Assembly (NCBI GenBank): GCA_964020085.1
Contig: OZ026607.1
Coordinates: forward strand, 1,372,603 to 1,436,602
Origin: Micromussa lordhowensis
Lineage: Eukaryota; Cnidaria; Anthozoa; Scleractinia; Lobophylliidae
Length of the DNA stretch: 64,000 bases
Direction: 5' to 3'
Made by a program: the position numbers and the translations under genes. Shown in pieces: positions 61,752 to 64,000 of the stretch; within the stretch, counting starts at the first letter, position 1; each line of letters starts with the position of its first letter. The notes under the pieces were generated by a model. It was given only the letters and a program-made list of their open reading frames with translations. It searched no databases and was not told where the DNA came from.

Positions 61752-63116
61752 TCACGACTGTAAGCCGTAGATCATGTGATCGATGATAAAGTGGAAAAGC
61801 TTTTTCCAGGCCGCTGATGTCTCTTCGGTCCAGCTCGACTTGAGAAGATCTTGCAGAGTAAACATAAGGGCATCCTGCATGGACTGTAAACAAAATGCCT
61901 TCGTTTTACTTTATAACTGAACATCTAAGTAAACTCAAAGGAGCTGCGTCACGGTTTGCGTATCCTGAAAAGACTGCCTAAATGTTTCAAGTTCGTCCAG
62001 TTTACAATCCGTGTCAGTCTTCTCCATCCCTAGTCACTATTTTCAGGACTTTCCTTAAGGTTAAAGGTAGTTCTGAACTCGGCCCAAAAACTGAAAATAC
62101 CGTCACTGAGCTCCTTACAGGCACGCAAAGTATTATGTTAACTGACGAAGTGTAGCAAGGTATTAATAGGGCGAGAGAGAATGTGAGAGATAGCAAGGGA
62201 AAAGATTTCGTCAAGTTTCGGTCACGTCTTTTAGTCATTTATTTCCAAGAATGATGAAAATCCTTCCCAAAATCCTTCCCAATCTCCTTGCGGCAACAAT
62301 AACTTGCAAACAAATTGTCCGTGATCCTGCTTATAGAGCGGTAGCTCACAACTTCCATCATAGTTAATAGAGGGAAATAGTTATAAAACCTGGCAAATGT
62401 CTTTGCTGTATGTTTTTGTTAGCTATTTTGGGGGTTGACCCTGCACAAAACCTCGGCTAGCAAAATACAAAAGGTGGTTATGTGTGCTCATACAACTAAC
62501 CAACCAAGGACCTTCTCAAACTCATTGATAATTCATCAAGCTAAAACAAAGAAAATCACAACCGTGAAGGAGGTTTTGATACCCGGTCTTAATTAGCATA
62601 GACTTTGACGATTTTACTTCGCCGTTTTCTCCTTAAGTTTTTTTTCGATTGGGAAGATATATCAAACACTCGAGACAGTGTTTCATCGGCTATCCAAACA
62701 CCTCGAATTTCATCAAAAATACTACGCTGCGCGTCGTATTTTCAACTCTCTTCTCGGTGTTTGGATATCCAGATGAAACACTGTCACTCGTGTTTGATAT
62801 AGTACTTCCAACATAATTCTCAGCCTGCTTGTTTGCTTCATTGATGTTTACCGGGCTTTTGAACCATTTCTCTCTATTAACTGTACTTACCTCAAGATAG
62901 GTAGGTTTCAAAGCTCGTGTTTTGTGTCTCCGTCCCAGTTCTTCTAAATACGCGCTAAAGCTCTCAGCGTCGTCTAATGCGGACACAGCGTTTTCCACTG
63001 CTTTCATCACTCTTTTAGCATGCCCATATAAGGCGTTGGTCTTCTCCAGTTCCTCTGGGGGAACATCTTTAAACTCTGGGAATAACCGCTGGTATTCAGG
63101 ATTTTTTTCAAAGAAT
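61752..63116 (-). CDS. Globin 2, 3' two exons (first exon off right edge)
   Basis: Exons 62891-63116 and 61752-61883 on the minus strand. The middle exon begins in phase 2, ends in phase 0 at a gtaagt donor, and encodes PEYQRLFPEF, distal His in LYGHAKRVMKAVENAVSALD, and proximal His in LGRRHKTRALKP. The last exon reads ALMFTLQDLLKSSWTEETS and ends in TGA. Exon sizes (226, 132) nearly equal those of globin 1 (229, 135), so the two are paralogues, placed tail to tail. No plausible first exon is visible up to 64000. Confidence 0.88.
61936..62118. mobile_element. MITE family copy (cf. 19976-20182)
   Basis: aaaggagctgcgtcacggtt at the left and accgtcactgagctcctt at the right are inverted ends. 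Internal gttcgtccagtttacaatcc is shared with the other copies. It lies just upstream of the globin 2 last exon on the minus strand. Confidence 0.8.
62510..62812. mobile_element. Foldback element in globin 2 intron
   Basis: tctcaaactcattgataatt starts it. gatatatcaaacactcgaga and cactcgtgtttgatat are inverted, as are cagtgtttcatcgg and gatgaaacactgtc. It ends 78 bases from the globin 2 middle exon donor. Confidence 0.8.
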
Positions 63117-64000
63117 CTATATGAAGGATAAACCATGTCAAGGTTACACCTTTTTGGACATGATGGTTGCTCACGCTTCTTGTTCACTTATTTTGTTATA
63201 GGAGGTAATTTCATCGGTTAATGGAAATACCAAGAAATTATGGTTGTTCTTGCTGCTGCTGTAGTGTCACGAGAATTACCCAAAAAGTTACCTAATGCCC
63301 CATTCACACCAACTAAACAAGCCTAACTAAATCAGGTTTAGGTTTTTCTAATCTGTCGATTACGCTTTGCAGTCATTTTTGAGAACACAAATTTCAAACC
63401 ACCTTGCTAACCTATTTTAATCAAAAAGGTTTTTAACTTGTTAAGTTGTTGATTGTGAAACTAATTCTTAGCTGTGTTTAACATGCTGGTGTAAACGGGG
63501 AATAAGATCCATTTCAGTGATCCTAACTTCAATAAAAGGACCGTCAAAAATTAGTCGAGGAATATTTTTGTTTCAAGCTTTTTCCTAGGATAAGTTGAAT
63601 ATTCTTTGGCAACCATGGCTTACGAGTTCATGAGTCTTTACCAAGATGTGGAGTTTTTGGATTTCAATGAGAAAATATTAATTAAGACGGCTTTTCATTG
63701 CGCTTTTTATATCAAGAAATAGTTGCCAGCCTCTATATATTCGAGCTAGAGATATTTCCCTAGAAGATGAATATCTGGTATCTACAACGATACATGCTTT
63801 TAGTAAATTCCTCGTCGCAGAAAAACCGCATTTTCGTCACTATAACAACCTTGACAAGAATGAATGTAATTAACAAACGATATCAACACAAGTCAGTCGA
63901 TTTGCATTTTACAAGCAGTTATGTTTCACAGCGTCAATCAGCCGTTATTGGTGAAAGAGGAATACAACTTTTCCATGTTTTATGCATCTTTCCCCAGTAC
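63117..64000. other. Globin 2 intron 1 (right edge)
   Basis: No exon with globin helix A/B character is found on the minus strand. The stretch is A/T-rich and otherwise featureless, and is best read as intron sequence. Confidence 0.5.

Overview
This window is nuclear DNA of an animal. Genes are split by GT..AG introns, and introns and spacers are full of short inverted-repeat (MITE/foldback) elements and tRNA-derived SINEs. The gene set, compact multi-exon structure and repeat types suggest an anthozoan cnidarian, probably a stony coral. The species cannot be read from the sequence. The exons below were assembled by hand from splice sites and reading phase; in every complete model all junctions keep frame.

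Layout. (1) About 1-9185, minus strand: the 5' part of a long gene with a coiled-coil N-terminus and a giant acidic Ser/Glu-rich exon, best matched to ICE1, the scaffold of the little elongation complex; its 3' end lies off the left edge. The giant exon carries a 123-bp in-frame coding minisatellite. (2) 10437-26115, plus strand, 17 exons: gene A. It encodes a signal peptide, a full-length Notum-like (pectinacetylesterase family) esterase ectodomain, one membrane anchor, an ABCG-type nucleotide-binding domain, a six-helix ABC2-type membrane domain and a long charged tail. (3) 26116-33118: intergenic, mostly transposon debris, including an element with TTAA at both ends. (4) 33119-52114, plus strand, 16 exons: gene B, a tandem paralogue of A with the same architecture, the same intron phases and one intron fewer. 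(5) 54567-58223, plus strand, 3 exons: a complete 171-aa globin with an MGC acylation-type N-terminus and the two classical globin introns. (6) 61752-63116, minus strand: the last two exons of a second, related globin whose first exon is off the right edge.

The most unusual content is the A/B pair. A Notum-like hydrolase with catalytic Ser, Asp and His in place is covalently joined to a lipid-type half transporter, so the esterase should sit on the outer face of the membrane that the transporter serves. Both copies keep the catalytic and ATPase motifs, and part of the ATPase domain appears homogenised by gene conversion. Substrate and biological role are not visible in the sequence.
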